Source: Clostridiales bacterium UBA4039 (GTDB taxonomy: Bacteria; Bacillota; Clostridia; Lachnospirales; Vallitaleaceae). Taken from it: a DNA stretch of 64,000 nucleotides. Under the pieces are notes generated by a model. That model saw only the letters and a list, made by a program, of their open reading frames with translations. It was not told the origin of the DNA and did not search any database. The stretch covers positions 29,914-93,913 of the forward strand of contig DGAD01000006.1 in the NCBI GenBank assembly GCA_002382805.1, read 5' to 3'. This document shows, one piece after another, positions 9,423 to 17,538 of the stretch. The position numbers and the translations under genes are program-made. Every line of letters begins with the position of its first letter. Position 1 is the stretch's first letter.

Positions 9423-9451
9423 ATTATACACCCACTGACCAAACTGGTCAA
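9423..9451 (-). promoter_or_regulatory. Promoter of the TetR efflux operon with operator O1
   Basis: On the minus strand TTGACC (9446-9451) and TATAAT (9423-9428) are 17 bases apart. An inverted repeat TGACC - five bases - GGTCA at 9436-9450 overlaps the -35. Its centre is 42 bases from that of O2, about four helical turns, so two repressor dimers would sit on the same face. Confidence 0.75.
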
Positions 9452-9471
9452 TAGTTTTTTCCATCTATAAT

Positions 9472-10254
9472 CTACATATACTTAGGTAACTCTGACACAC
9501 TTTTTTTAAGCGCTTCAATCGTCTTGGCTTCGATAACACATCGCACATGATAGTTTTTAGCAAATCCAATATAGCGCTCTAACTGCATCTCCCCACTGCC
9601 AAGGGCTAGATGATGATCTATGCCGATGGCATCGTGTATATGCATATGTCGGATTTTTTCTAAATGTTCAATAATAAACCCGCGGTCATTTCCAAAGGAA
9701 TAATCATGTCCAATGTCATACGTCATCACAATATTTGGGCGTTCTATGAGATTAAGGGTCCCTGCACGCATAAACTCTCGATCAAAATCCCCTGTATTTT
9801 CCACGCCTAAAAAAACCTTCTTGTCCTTAAGCTCCTTTTCAATCCTTTCTCCAAAACTATCTACATACGTCATATATCGCTCAATATATTTTTGATATAT
9901 GTAGATTTTTTCTGTGGGCATAGTAAAGTATACTCCTTTTTGCATATGCATATTCACAAGGGGACTTCCGATAGAATCTGCAAATTCAAGGGTTTTAATA
10001 ACAAGCTCCACATTAACGCGTCGAACCTCTTCCTGAAAATTAGCAATATCCATATTATCTGCCATATGAAAAGTGAAATAAATCTTATATTGCTCCATCA
10101 ATTCAAGTAAATGTCCTCTATCTAAAGCCTCCACCTGAAAGTCCGGAACATTCATATTAATCTCTACAAACTTTAATCCAAGTTCATGACAGAACTTCGC
10201 ATTGGCTTCTAATCCATCTAATTCTAATAACGTTGGCATCCCAAAATCTAACAT
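9472..10254 (-). CDS. Sugar phosphate isomerase/epimerase-like TIM barrel
   Basis: A 260-residue xylose-isomerase-like barrel (AP_endonuc_2 fold). Candidate metal ligands are in their usual places: Glu in FLGVENTG, Asp and His in YDIGHDYS, His in MHIHDAIG, Glu in CVIEAKT. It probably isomerises or epimerises a sugar or sugar acid released by the nearby glycan enzymes, but the substrate is not evident. The ATG at 10254 has AAAGGATG upstream; the longer frame to 10317 would overlap a promoter. It follows the terminator of the importer operon, so it is a separate unit. Confidence 0.7.
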   Translation of the reverse strand: MLDFGMPTLLELDGLEANAKFCHELGLKFVEINMNVPDFQVEALDRGHLLELMEQYKIYFTFHMADNMDIANFQEEVRRVNVELVIKTLEFADSIGSPLVNMHMQKGVYFTMPTEKIYIYQKYIERYMTYVDSFGERIEKELKDKKVFLGVENTGDFDREFMRAGTLNLIERPNIVMTYDIGHDYSFGNDRGFIIEHLEKIRHMHIHDAIGIDHHLALGSGEMQLERYIGFAKNYHVRCVIEAKTIEALKKSVSELPKYM

Positions 10255-10288
10255 GGGCTCACCATCCTTTCTCTTGATTTTATATTCA

Positions 10289-10317
10289 TCTAAACACATG
10301 TGCTTAACATTTGTCAA
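10289..10317 (-). promoter_or_regulatory. Probable promoter of the isomerase-like gene
   Basis: TTGACA (10312-10317) and TTTAGA (10289-10294) are 17 bases apart, 35 bases before the preferred start. The -10 is a weak match. Confidence 0.45.
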
Positions 10318-10366
10318 TACACTGTATCCTTAACATTTTTAGTGTAGAACGAAGCCCTCCTATTGA

Positions 10367-10400
10367 ATAAAAAAAAGTGTAAACCTTTGCAGTTCACACT
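10367..10400 (-). terminator. Rho-independent terminator of the GH20/importer operon
   Basis: Read on the minus strand, AGTGTGAAC pairs with GTTTACACT (one G-U) across a seven-base loop and is followed by eight T residues. It lies 25 bases after the permease stop. Confidence 0.8.
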
Positions 10401-10424
10401 TTTCACTCTTTAAGTTATATGTAC

Positions 10425-11279
10425 TTATCCTTTTACCGCTCCCGCAGTTAATCCTTTAACGATTTGTTTTTGTCCTATAAGATATACAATCAGTACCGGT
10501 ATAATCACCAGTGTCACTGATGCTGCCATTAATCCATAGTCTGTTCCATATTTACTACTTATTTCATTAAGCAGGTTGCTAATTGGAAAATATGTAGGAT
10601 CTCTTAATATGATAAGGGATGTAAATAAATCATTGTATGACCATAAAAACGTAAAAATCCCGACGGTTGCAAATGAAGACTTTGACAGAGGAAGAATAAT
10701 CTTAACAAAAATCTGCCAAGTACTATATCCTTCGACATAGGCTGCCTCTTCCATTTCAATAGGAATTGTTTTCATAAAACTTGTTAAAACAATGATAGCA
10801 AAAGCCATATTTCCTGCAGTCTGTGGTAATATAACACCAAAGTAGTTGTTGATTAACTTCATTTTAAAAAGCATCTCAAAAACAGGAACAATGGTGCAAT
10901 ATACAGGAAACAACAAACTTGATACTAATATTGCATGTATTAATTTCTTCATTCTAAACTCATATCGTGCCATAATGTATGCCGACATACCCCCAAACAC
11001 TATAACACCAATCACCACACAGCATGAGATAAAAATGCTATTAAAATATGCTCTGCCAATGTTGAGTCGACTAAATGCTGTAATATAATTAGATACATCA
11101 AAACTTTTTGCTAAGCTAAATGAATCGGAAAATACTAAAGCCGAGGTTTTAAACGAGTTATTTACAACCCAAAACAATAAATACAATGTCGTAAATGCCC
11201 AGCTACATAAAAAGAAATATATTAATGCTTTGGTTACATAGCGTGCAAAAACGCTTATGTCCGTATTTTGTCTAGCCAC
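10425..11279 (-). CDS. Carbohydrate ABC importer permease, MalG type
   Basis: A 284-residue permease with six predicted helices and the EAA loop EMEEAAYVEGYSTWQIFVKI that docks the ATPase. It should form the import channel with the MalF-type permease just upstream (14-base gap) and take sugar from the lipoprotein encoded at 12378. GTG start with GAGGAGG upstream. The cluster encodes no matching ATP-binding subunit, so a shared MsmX/UgpC-type ATPase elsewhere is likely. Confidence 0.9.
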   Translation of the reverse strand: MARQNTDISVFARYVTKALIYFFLCSWAFTTLYLLFWVVNNSFKTSALVFSDSFSLAKSFDVSNYITAFSRLNIGRAYFNSIFISCCVVIGVIVFGGMSAYIMARYEFRMKKLIHAILVSSLLFPVYCTIVPVFEMLFKMKLINNYFGVILPQTAGNMAFAIIVLTSFMKTIPIEMEEAAYVEGYSTWQIFVKIILPLSKSSFATVGIFTFLWSYNDLFTSLIILRDPTYFPISNLLNEISSKYGTDYGLMAASVTLVIIPVLIVYLIGQKQIVKGLTAGAVKG

Positions 11280-11293
11280 TACCTTTCCTCCTC

Positions 11294-12175
11294 TTAATAG
11301 GTGATGCTTTCTCGACTTAGCAACTTATTAACCGTTAGCGATATGACAATCCCAACAATAACAATCATGACCGCAATCGCTGATCCATATCCGATCTTTG
11401 CCGCTTCAAAAGTCTGTTTATACATATATGTTCCTAATACTTCTGTTCCTTCTCTTCCTCCTGATATAATCCAAACCAAGTCAAACACTTTGATTGTCCC
11501 TGTAATCGCAAGCACTATACACACTTGAATCACATCCCAAATAAGTGGAATTGTAATGTAGATTGCTTTTTTAAAGCCTGTCACACCTTCAAGTTCAGCC
11601 GATTCATATAGTGAATTGGGGATACGCTGTATACCGGTAAAGATAATAACAAAGTAGAATCCAACATATTGCCAGATAATCGGAACACTAATCATTTTCA
11701 ACGCATGCTTAGTCCCTAACCAAAGAACCGGGTCACGCCCTAAGCTTTCTAACACTTGGTTAAGCATTCCACCATTAAAATCAAAAATGAGTTTACATAA
11801 TAATCCTAGTGCTGTAGCCGAGATAACTATAGGAAAAAAATACACTGTTTGAAAGAATTTTTTTCCAAAACCTATGGATTCTACTAGTAATGCAAGAATT
11901 AATCCTAGTCCAACTTGAAATACCAGTGTCCATAACATAAGCACTAATGTATTTCTAAGTGCTTCCCAAAACAAGGGAGAATTGAGTGGAAAGGGATCAC
12001 TTAACATAGTTTTATAATTATCCCATCCGACAAAGCGCCCCATAGATCCCCACGCTGTTATTTCAAAGAAACTATTAAATATATTTCTTAAAAATGGATA
12101 GAGTAAGAATAAGGAAATATACATCATAGCCGGAAATAAGAATAAAAATATCATCTTCTTATTTTTATAAATCAT
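11294..12175 (-). CDS. Carbohydrate ABC importer permease, MalF type
   Basis: A 293-residue permease with six helices; the EAA loop reads SAELEGVTGFKKAIYITIPL. MalF-type genes normally precede MalG-type genes, as here. The ATG has AAGGAGGC upstream. It lies 202 bases after the solute-binding gene, and that gap holds an inverted repeat which may lower expression of the permeases relative to the binding protein. Confidence 0.9.
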   Translation of the reverse strand: MIYKNKKMIFLFLFPAMMYISLFLLYPFLRNIFNSFFEITAWGSMGRFVGWDNYKTMLSDPFPLNSPLFWEALRNTLVLMLWTLVFQVGLGLILALLVESIGFGKKFFQTVYFFPIVISATALGLLCKLIFDFNGGMLNQVLESLGRDPVLWLGTKHALKMISVPIIWQYVGFYFVIIFTGIQRIPNSLYESAELEGVTGFKKAIYITIPLIWDVIQVCIVLAITGTIKVFDLVWIISGGREGTEVLGTYMYKQTFEAAKIGYGSAIAVMIVIVGIVISLTVNKLLSRESITY

Positions 12176-12271
12176 GAAACTTTTGCCTCCTTATCATTGT
12201 TTTTACAAGTGCCTTTTACCTGCCTTCATCACCTATTTTTGTAGATGTTTTTTGTCTGTTTTTTTTCTGTA

Positions 12272-12336
12272 TTTTTTCCTCCATTCAACGTTTATGCACT
12301 TTTGTCTATCTCACATAATGTGAATGGAGAAAAAAA
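12272..12336 (-). other. Inverted repeat between binding-protein and permease genes
   Basis: TTTTTTCCTCCATTCA (12272-12287) can pair with TGAATGGAGAAAAAA (12321-12335) with one bulged base and a loop of about 33 bases. It may act as an mRNA stabiliser or partial attenuator, a common arrangement after abundant binding proteins. Confidence 0.4.
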
Positions 12337-12377
12337 CAGAATATTGTGTCTTTTAGATAATCAAAAATATATAAGGC

Positions 12378-13727
12378 TTAGTAATTATTTTCTTCAACCA
12401 CTTGTAAAAGCAACTCTTCTGATGTTATCTTTCCTTCAACAACAAGTGGAATACCTTTTGTAAAGATTTCCCAAGCTGGTTTTTGAAGTCGACTATCAAT
12501 TGGCATATCTGCACCTTTAGCTGCACCTGTAACTTCTGCCATTGATGTTAACAATGGATTATCAGCTTCGGCTACAACAGATGCCGCTGGCATTCCTGCA
12601 TTAGCCGTAACGATGTTGCGAATTACTTCATCTGAAGTCAGATAGCTCACTAGGTCAACAACAGCTTTTTGCTTTGCTGAATCATTGTAGGCTTTTTCAG
12701 AGATGAAAAATCCTGAAGAAAATCCGGCAATCACTGAGCTAGGATCTTTTTTATCTGTTGATGATGGGAAAGGTAAAAACACGGTATTTTCAGTATCAAC
12801 CATGCGTCCAGATAACCATGAACCATCAATAACCATCGCTGCTTTTTTGTCTACAAAAGCTTGTACTGTAAACTCATCTTCTGTTACTAACGTATCTTGA
12901 GGAAACGCACCCATGTCATATAACATTTTGATATTGTCTAATCCTTCAATCCATGATTGTGGAATCTCTTCTTTTGTCTTAGGATTGACTCTATGCTCTT
13001 CTACACCACCTGCTGAGAGAATAAAGTGTTCGATGACATAATGAGGAATATTTCCAAGTGCAACTGAAATCGGTACGATATCCGTATCTGCAAATGTCTC
13101 AACTGCCGTCATGAACTTATCCCAATCTGTTGGTAACTCTAATCCATACTCATCAAAAAGATCTTTGTTAACAAACATACCTTCATAAAATCCACTAACA
13201 GGTACACAGTAATTTACACCATCTTCTGCCTTCACCATTTCCATTGGGTCTTTATTGATATTGCTGGCATAATCTGGATAATCTTTTCTAATCGTATCAA
13301 TTGAAACAACCTTGCCACTTTCAACAATTGGTTTTTGGTCTACTCCAGTAAAATACAAAAGAACATCCGGCTCATTTCCAACGGAAAAGTCCAATACAAT
13401 TTTTTGTTTCCATGCTTCATCAGGATTTTGAGAACTATCCATGATTTTTACATGTGGATTATCTAGTTGAAATTGTTCTAATGCTGCCTGATATGGTGGT
13501 GCTGCTGCATTTGTTCCTCCAAATTGGCTGGCAATAGTGATCTCTACTTGCTCTGCCTCTTGCTCTGCTTCATCTGTTGCAGTCGTCTCTTCTTGTGTTT
13601 GCCCCTCTGTTGTTGCCTCTTGTGCTGCGCCTTCTCCTGTCTGTTCTGTATTTTGGCACCCTGTAACCAGTGCTGTTAAAAATGTAAGAACTAGAAGAAC
13701 AGAAATGATTTTTTTCATCTGTTTCAT
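12378..13727 (-). CDS. Sugar-binding lipoprotein of an ABC importer
   Basis: A 449-residue extracellular solute-binding protein, family 1. It has a lipoprotein signal ending ALVTGC, an acidic Glu/Gln/Thr-rich linker (about 28-65), then the binding fold starting VEITIASQFGG. Typical cluster 1 features include YFTGVDQKPIVESGKVVSID and the MVIDGSWLSGRM element. It should capture an oligosaccharide for the permeases at 10425-12175. GGAAGGAG lies upstream of the start. It follows the GH20 gene by 63 bases with no terminator, so it is cotranscribed from the operator-controlled promoter at 15773. Confidence 0.9.
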   Translation of the reverse strand: MKQMKKIISVLLVLTFLTALVTGCQNTEQTGEGAAQEATTEGQTQEETTATDEAEQEAEQVEITIASQFGGTNAAAPPYQAALEQFQLDNPHVKIMDSSQNPDEAWKQKIVLDFSVGNEPDVLLYFTGVDQKPIVESGKVVSIDTIRKDYPDYASNINKDPMEMVKAEDGVNYCVPVSGFYEGMFVNKDLFDEYGLELPTDWDKFMTAVETFADTDIVPISVALGNIPHYVIEHFILSAGGVEEHRVNPKTKEEIPQSWIEGLDNIKMLYDMGAFPQDTLVTEDEFTVQAFVDKKAAMVIDGSWLSGRMVDTENTVFLPFPSSTDKKDPSSVIAGFSSGFFISEKAYNDSAKQKAVVDLVSYLTSDEVIRNIVTANAGMPAASVVAEADNPLLTSMAEVTGAAKGADMPIDSRLQKPAWEIFTKGIPLVVEGKITSEELLLQVVEENNY

Positions 13728-13790
13728 TGTGTAATACTCCTTCCTTTTTCTTTGAATTTTGAGTCTTGCAAGCTCATTTTATCTGATAGC

Positions 13791-15707
13791 TCATTGAGCG
13801 AGCTGATCATTCACTTCCATTTGAATCTGGTCAAGTTCTTTCATACTTCGCATAAGCCCACCGTCTTTATTGCGTAGCCCCCATAATCGCTTAAACTCAT
13901 TCCTAACTTCTTCAAGCATTGCCTGTATTGATTGCAGTATCTGCCGCCTGTCTGTATACGTCATATCCGTATGCGTCAAAGTATAGTGTCGAATCATCGC
14001 TCCTAATACAATCATCTTCGTTGCATGCTTATACTCTTTAATAATCAACGCTCCGTCATCACTTTTTAAATCCACTTTCTCCAGTTGACTTTCTAATTTT
14101 TTTACATATGCTACAAGAGCGTCATATGCATATGTTTTTTTGTTCTTCAACCGTTGATGAATGGATATGGACATCGGTTCTTTTTTTTGTTCTGCATCAA
14201 GTATTCCAAACCTATCATGCAAAAGTTGTACGATATCTTGTTGTAAACCAAACGTATATGAAGACATGGTTAAGGTCATATTAAACATCGGAAATTCTTC
14301 AAATTGATTGTACCGGCCATAATCTAAAACAATGTCGCCCATAAGCTGCTTTGCATCTTTAAAAACATAGGTATTTAAATGCTTCGAAACATCTGCCTCA
14401 CTGCAATCTGCTAAATTCCAACTTAGCCCCATAGCATATACATATGCGGGATAACTGATTGGAAGGTGTTGCCAATGCCCTTTGTCTCCCCATTCTGTAA
14501 CAACAACCCCTTTTGCCTTATGCTTTTGCGCCGCATCACATGCATTTTGAATATGATGCAACATATTCTGGGTTCTTCCTGTCAAACTCAGCCAAGCATT
14601 CGTCCCCGGACAGAGATAAAAATCTTTTTGGGACTGGCTTAAAATCTTAGCGTATGCATCAAATGGATAGTCTTGTTCATATCCCCATAGCATCACCGTT
14701 ATATCTTCGGGCAATTTATCTACGAGCTTAGGGTCTTTTATGAGGATATCGCCCCACATTAGCATCTTTTTTTTGTAGGAACTGATTAGGTCATAGACCC
14801 AGCCAACATGTTGCAAATAGAGGTCTTCTGCACTGATCCCTTCCTCGATGGCATTACTTCTTCCAGTACCGAGCATAATAGGTTCATCTAGATTGGCATT
14901 AAAATAATCTGATGAAAAGCAAGGCAATATATCTTCAAACATTTGCTCAATCAACGCTAGACTCTTAGGATTTCTTGGATTAATTGTGGTCGGAGGCGAA
15001 TCAAAGACTCCCATAATCTTCACCGATTCTGTATTTTCTGCTAGCTCTTTATACTCTTCTTGTGCCAACCATTGCTCCATATGCCCCAAGCAATTTTGAT
15101 TGCCTACAAGATCAATAAACCTATCCGAACAATATTTTTCCAGTTGTTGGAGTTCCTCAATTGTAATCGGCGTCTCTTTTCCCTCCCATAGGTGCCTAAA
15201 TGAAGGGTAGGCAAATGAAAAACCTTCAATATATAATTGAAAATGATTTATTTTTAAATCACTTAACATATCAATCAAACGCTGTAGCGTCTCAAGTGTT
15301 GGAACCTTGTCACGGCTTATATCAAGCATCACACCCCGTACCTCTATATCCGGCTTGTCTTTTATAAGAAGACACGGTAAATTCTCTTTAAATTGATGTA
15401 TTATATGCTTTAATGTGATAAGGGCATAATATAGTCCTGGCTTTTGTCCATATGAAATAATCACACGTTCCGGCATAATCTCTAATATATATTCTTCCTT
15501 GGAAAACCCTTGTGCTTCCTTAAAAACCACATTGGCATCTAAAGTGTTCGCTTTTGTTATTTTCTGTTTTATTTGATATGTGAAAAAGTCGGTAATCAGT
15601 TGCTCTACTTGCGCATCACTGGAAAAGTAAAAATTCTCTAAAGATAGCCTGCCGCTGGAAAAACAGACTTCCTTTGGCTTCGGTAAAAAATTCAGTGCAT
15701 ACTCCAT
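13791..15707 (-). CDS. GH20-type beta-N-acetylhexosaminidase, cytosolic
   Basis: A 638-residue protein with an N-terminal zincin-like GH20b domain (about 1-125) and a GH20 barrel beginning VRGVMLDISRDKVPTLETL. The expected Asp-Glu pair is in FNANLDEPIMLGTGRS, a divergent form of the classical HxGGDE motif, so the exact substrate may differ from plain N-acetylhexosaminides. An arginine for the sugar is in VRGVMLDISRDK. No signal peptide, hence probably cytosolic action on imported oligosaccharides. The start is the ATG at 15707, with GGAGGG upstream. First gene of an operon with an ABC importer. Confidence 0.75.
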   Translation of the reverse strand: MEYALNFLPKPKEVCFSSGRLSLENFYFSSDAQVEQLITDFFTYQIKQKITKANTLDANVVFKEAQGFSKEEYILEIMPERVIISYGQKPGLYYALITLKHIIHQFKENLPCLLIKDKPDIEVRGVMLDISRDKVPTLETLQRLIDMLSDLKINHFQLYIEGFSFAYPSFRHLWEGKETPITIEELQQLEKYCSDRFIDLVGNQNCLGHMEQWLAQEEYKELAENTESVKIMGVFDSPPTTINPRNPKSLALIEQMFEDILPCFSSDYFNANLDEPIMLGTGRSNAIEEGISAEDLYLQHVGWVYDLISSYKKKMLMWGDILIKDPKLVDKLPEDITVMLWGYEQDYPFDAYAKILSQSQKDFYLCPGTNAWLSLTGRTQNMLHHIQNACDAAQKHKAKGVVVTEWGDKGHWQHLPISYPAYVYAMGLSWNLADCSEADVSKHLNTYVFKDAKQLMGDIVLDYGRYNQFEEFPMFNMTLTMSSYTFGLQQDIVQLLHDRFGILDAEQKKEPMSISIHQRLKNKKTYAYDALVAYVKKLESQLEKVDLKSDDGALIIKEYKHATKMIVLGAMIRHYTLTHTDMTYTDRRQILQSIQAMLEEVRNEFKRLWGLRNKDGGLMRSMKELDQIQMEVNDQLAQ

Positions 15708-15746
15708 AATTCCCTCCAAAATCCATGTAATATCTCTTTATAGTTG

Positions 15747-15770
15747 CAATGTACAAAACTTTGTATATTG
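15747..15770. promoter_or_regulatory. YhfZ-type operator in front of the GH20/importer operon
   Basis: The inverted repeat CAATGTACA - six bases - TGTATATTG covers the predicted transcription start. Bases 15746-15771 match 39301-39326, in front of yhfU, at 23 of 26 positions. This similarity across 24 kb is seen directly; binding by YhfZ is inferred. Confidence 0.75.
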
Positions 15771-15772
15771 AG

Positions 15773-15801
15773 AGTGTACCATTAGCCAATTTTTTTGTCA
15801 A
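15773..15801 (-). promoter_or_regulatory. Promoter of the GH20/importer operon
   Basis: TTGACA (15796-15801) and TACACT (15773-15778) are 17 bases apart on the minus strand. The operator begins two bases after the -10. Confidence 0.7.
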
Positions 15802-15848
15802 TAGCAATTTACATGTCTTTACATTTGTAATTCTTTATAAAATATATA

Positions 15849-15880
15849 CAAAAAAAACAGAGTACGGGTCCGTACTCTGT
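15849..15880 (-). terminator. Rho-independent terminator of the sulfatase/GH110 operon
   Basis: Perfect 11-base arms ACAGAGTACGG and CCGTACTCTGT with a two-base loop are followed on the minus strand by eight T residues, just after the GH110-like stop codon. Confidence 0.9.
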
Positions 15881-15885
15881 TGACT

Positions 15886-17532
15886 TTAACCCACGATAAA
15901 TGGCACTTTGTTGATCATCACTTGCCCACAATGGTTCAGTTTAAGCTCTTCTGATTGCACCTCAACATCAAATTTATTATTAACAAATTCTAAATGTGCA
16001 ATACTTTGTCCATAGACTACTGGACGCTCTCCTGGATCAATGGCATTATCTGCAATGACTATGTGCTTATGATAAAACTTTTCTTGAATATGCCTTGACA
16101 TTTCAGGGTCAATATCAAATAATCCTGTTCCCCAGATCGGATTATTGTTAACGCTTTTTATCGTGTTCCGACGAATCTTCACAATACTGGTCGGTCCGGC
16201 TTCATACCAAAGATTAGTATCGCCACTTATTTTAATTGCTGCTGATTCAGAAATAATCGTATTGTCCTCAACCAAAATCTTTTGTCGTGAGGTCAATAGC
16301 AATCCACGCGCACGATTTTTCCATACCGTGTTATTTCTAAATATCACCTCTGGATAACGCTCTACATCTTCAATACAATAGCTCTTGCCTGCATCCAAAT
16401 CCAGTACATCCTCAAATGTTAACAACACATATTCTCGGTTGATAATCTTCTTGGCTTGTAAGTGTGTCTGCGCCACTGGAAGCATCGTCTCGACATCAAC
16501 AATCTGGATAGTCGTCTGTTCGTCCAAACCAAAAATCCCCTGCTGCTGATAATGACCAATCTTGGCTAGGACTTGATTGTCGCTGACTTGCCGTTCCATA
16601 ATCAAATAGTTTCCATGCACATTGATGGCATCATCCAACTGACTTTCAAATAAGCTGTTTTCCACGCGTACAGTTCCTTTGCACCCTACAAAGTGTGTCG
16701 CATCTGTATTGGTTGAAACCACACGTTCTGAGTCTTCATCCGTTGCAACGATCACTTTATTCAGATACACATCTTCACAATATTGTGCGACAAAGCCCAT
16801 AGTTCCTGCTTGACGAATCGTTACATTTTCAAGCATAACCTGTTTGCAATGATCGCACACAATCGCTGGAATTAGCCGCTTTTCATGTTTAATCACAAGA
16901 ACTTTTCCAACCATTGGTTTTCGATGGAATGTATGATAAATCTTAAGGCGCCCATCCTCAAGTTCCTCTGCACGCACTCGATCATCCACAAAAAAATCCT
17001 CACACCCATAAATGGGTTTTTTCTCTTCTGCCTCAAACTCAATGAACTCATGGACAAAATCACTGGAATAATGCTTCCCTTTAAAAACCAAGTTTCCCTT
17101 ATCTATCATGTAGGGATAACGCTCCTTATCCACTGTAATAACTACATGCTCTAAAGAGGACTCCTGTATAATCCCTTGTGTATAGTATGGTCGATCAACA
17201 TCAATTGTGATGTTTTTTATTGTTAAATTCTCAATGTTTTTCGCAAAAAAAGGCAGGATTCTTCCAGAAAAGACAAACGTAGCTCCTTGTCCATCAATTG
17301 TCACATTCTGTCCATCCAAGATTGGAAACGCCATTTTTTTAAGCCCATGATCATTGTTCGTTACATAGGTATACTGTTCATAGGCATATGTGCTTTCAAA
17401 AAGATAGATCGCTTGCTCAAAAATTATTTCAATATTTTCTCGCTCTTTTGTCAGCACTTGATTGATGTCATACGTCATATCTCCAAATGGTGATGGGCGC
17501 TTCGTATCAATATATATTTTTTTCATCATCAT
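15886..17532 (-). CDS. GH110-like alpha-galactosidase, right-handed beta-helix
   Basis: A 548-residue parallel beta-helix protein. The segment NTDATHFVGCKGTVRVEN and then LDDAINVHGN closely resembles the catalytic region of GH110 exo-alpha-1,3-galactosidases, with paired Asp residues before NVHG. Helix-turn repeats (NLTIKNITID, MLENVTIRQ, VIFRNNTVW, ILVEDNTII) run through the protein. No signal peptide. Three consecutive ATGs begin the frame; AGAGGG spacing favours the second or third (17529 or 17526). It lies six bases after the sulfatase gene, so the two probably work on the same sulfated or galactose-capped glycan. Substrate is inferred. Confidence 0.75.
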   Translation of the reverse strand: MMMKKIYIDTKRPSPFGDMTYDINQVLTKERENIEIIFEQAIYLFESTYAYEQYTYVTNNDHGLKKMAFPILDGQNVTIDGQGATFVFSGRILPFFAKNIENLTIKNITIDVDRPYYTQGIIQESSLEHVVITVDKERYPYMIDKGNLVFKGKHYSSDFVHEFIEFEAEEKKPIYGCEDFFVDDRVRAEELEDGRLKIYHTFHRKPMVGKVLVIKHEKRLIPAIVCDHCKQVMLENVTIRQAGTMGFVAQYCEDVYLNKVIVATDEDSERVVSTNTDATHFVGCKGTVRVENSLFESQLDDAINVHGNYLIMERQVSDNQVLAKIGHYQQQGIFGLDEQTTIQIVDVETMLPVAQTHLQAKKIINREYVLLTFEDVLDLDAGKSYCIEDVERYPEVIFRNNTVWKNRARGLLLTSRQKILVEDNTIISESAAIKISGDTNLWYEAGPTSIVKIRRNTIKSVNNNPIWGTGLFDIDPEMSRHIQEKFYHKHIVIADNAIDPGERPVVYGQSIAHLEFVNNKFDVEVQSEELKLNHCGQVMINKVPFIVG

Positions 17533-17538
17533 ATCCCT

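Noticed and set aside
9375..9464. N-terminal extension of the TetR protein from the ATG at 9464
   Set aside because: The stretch contains a complete promoter and two operators, and a TTG with a strong ribosome site begins the normal TetR domain.
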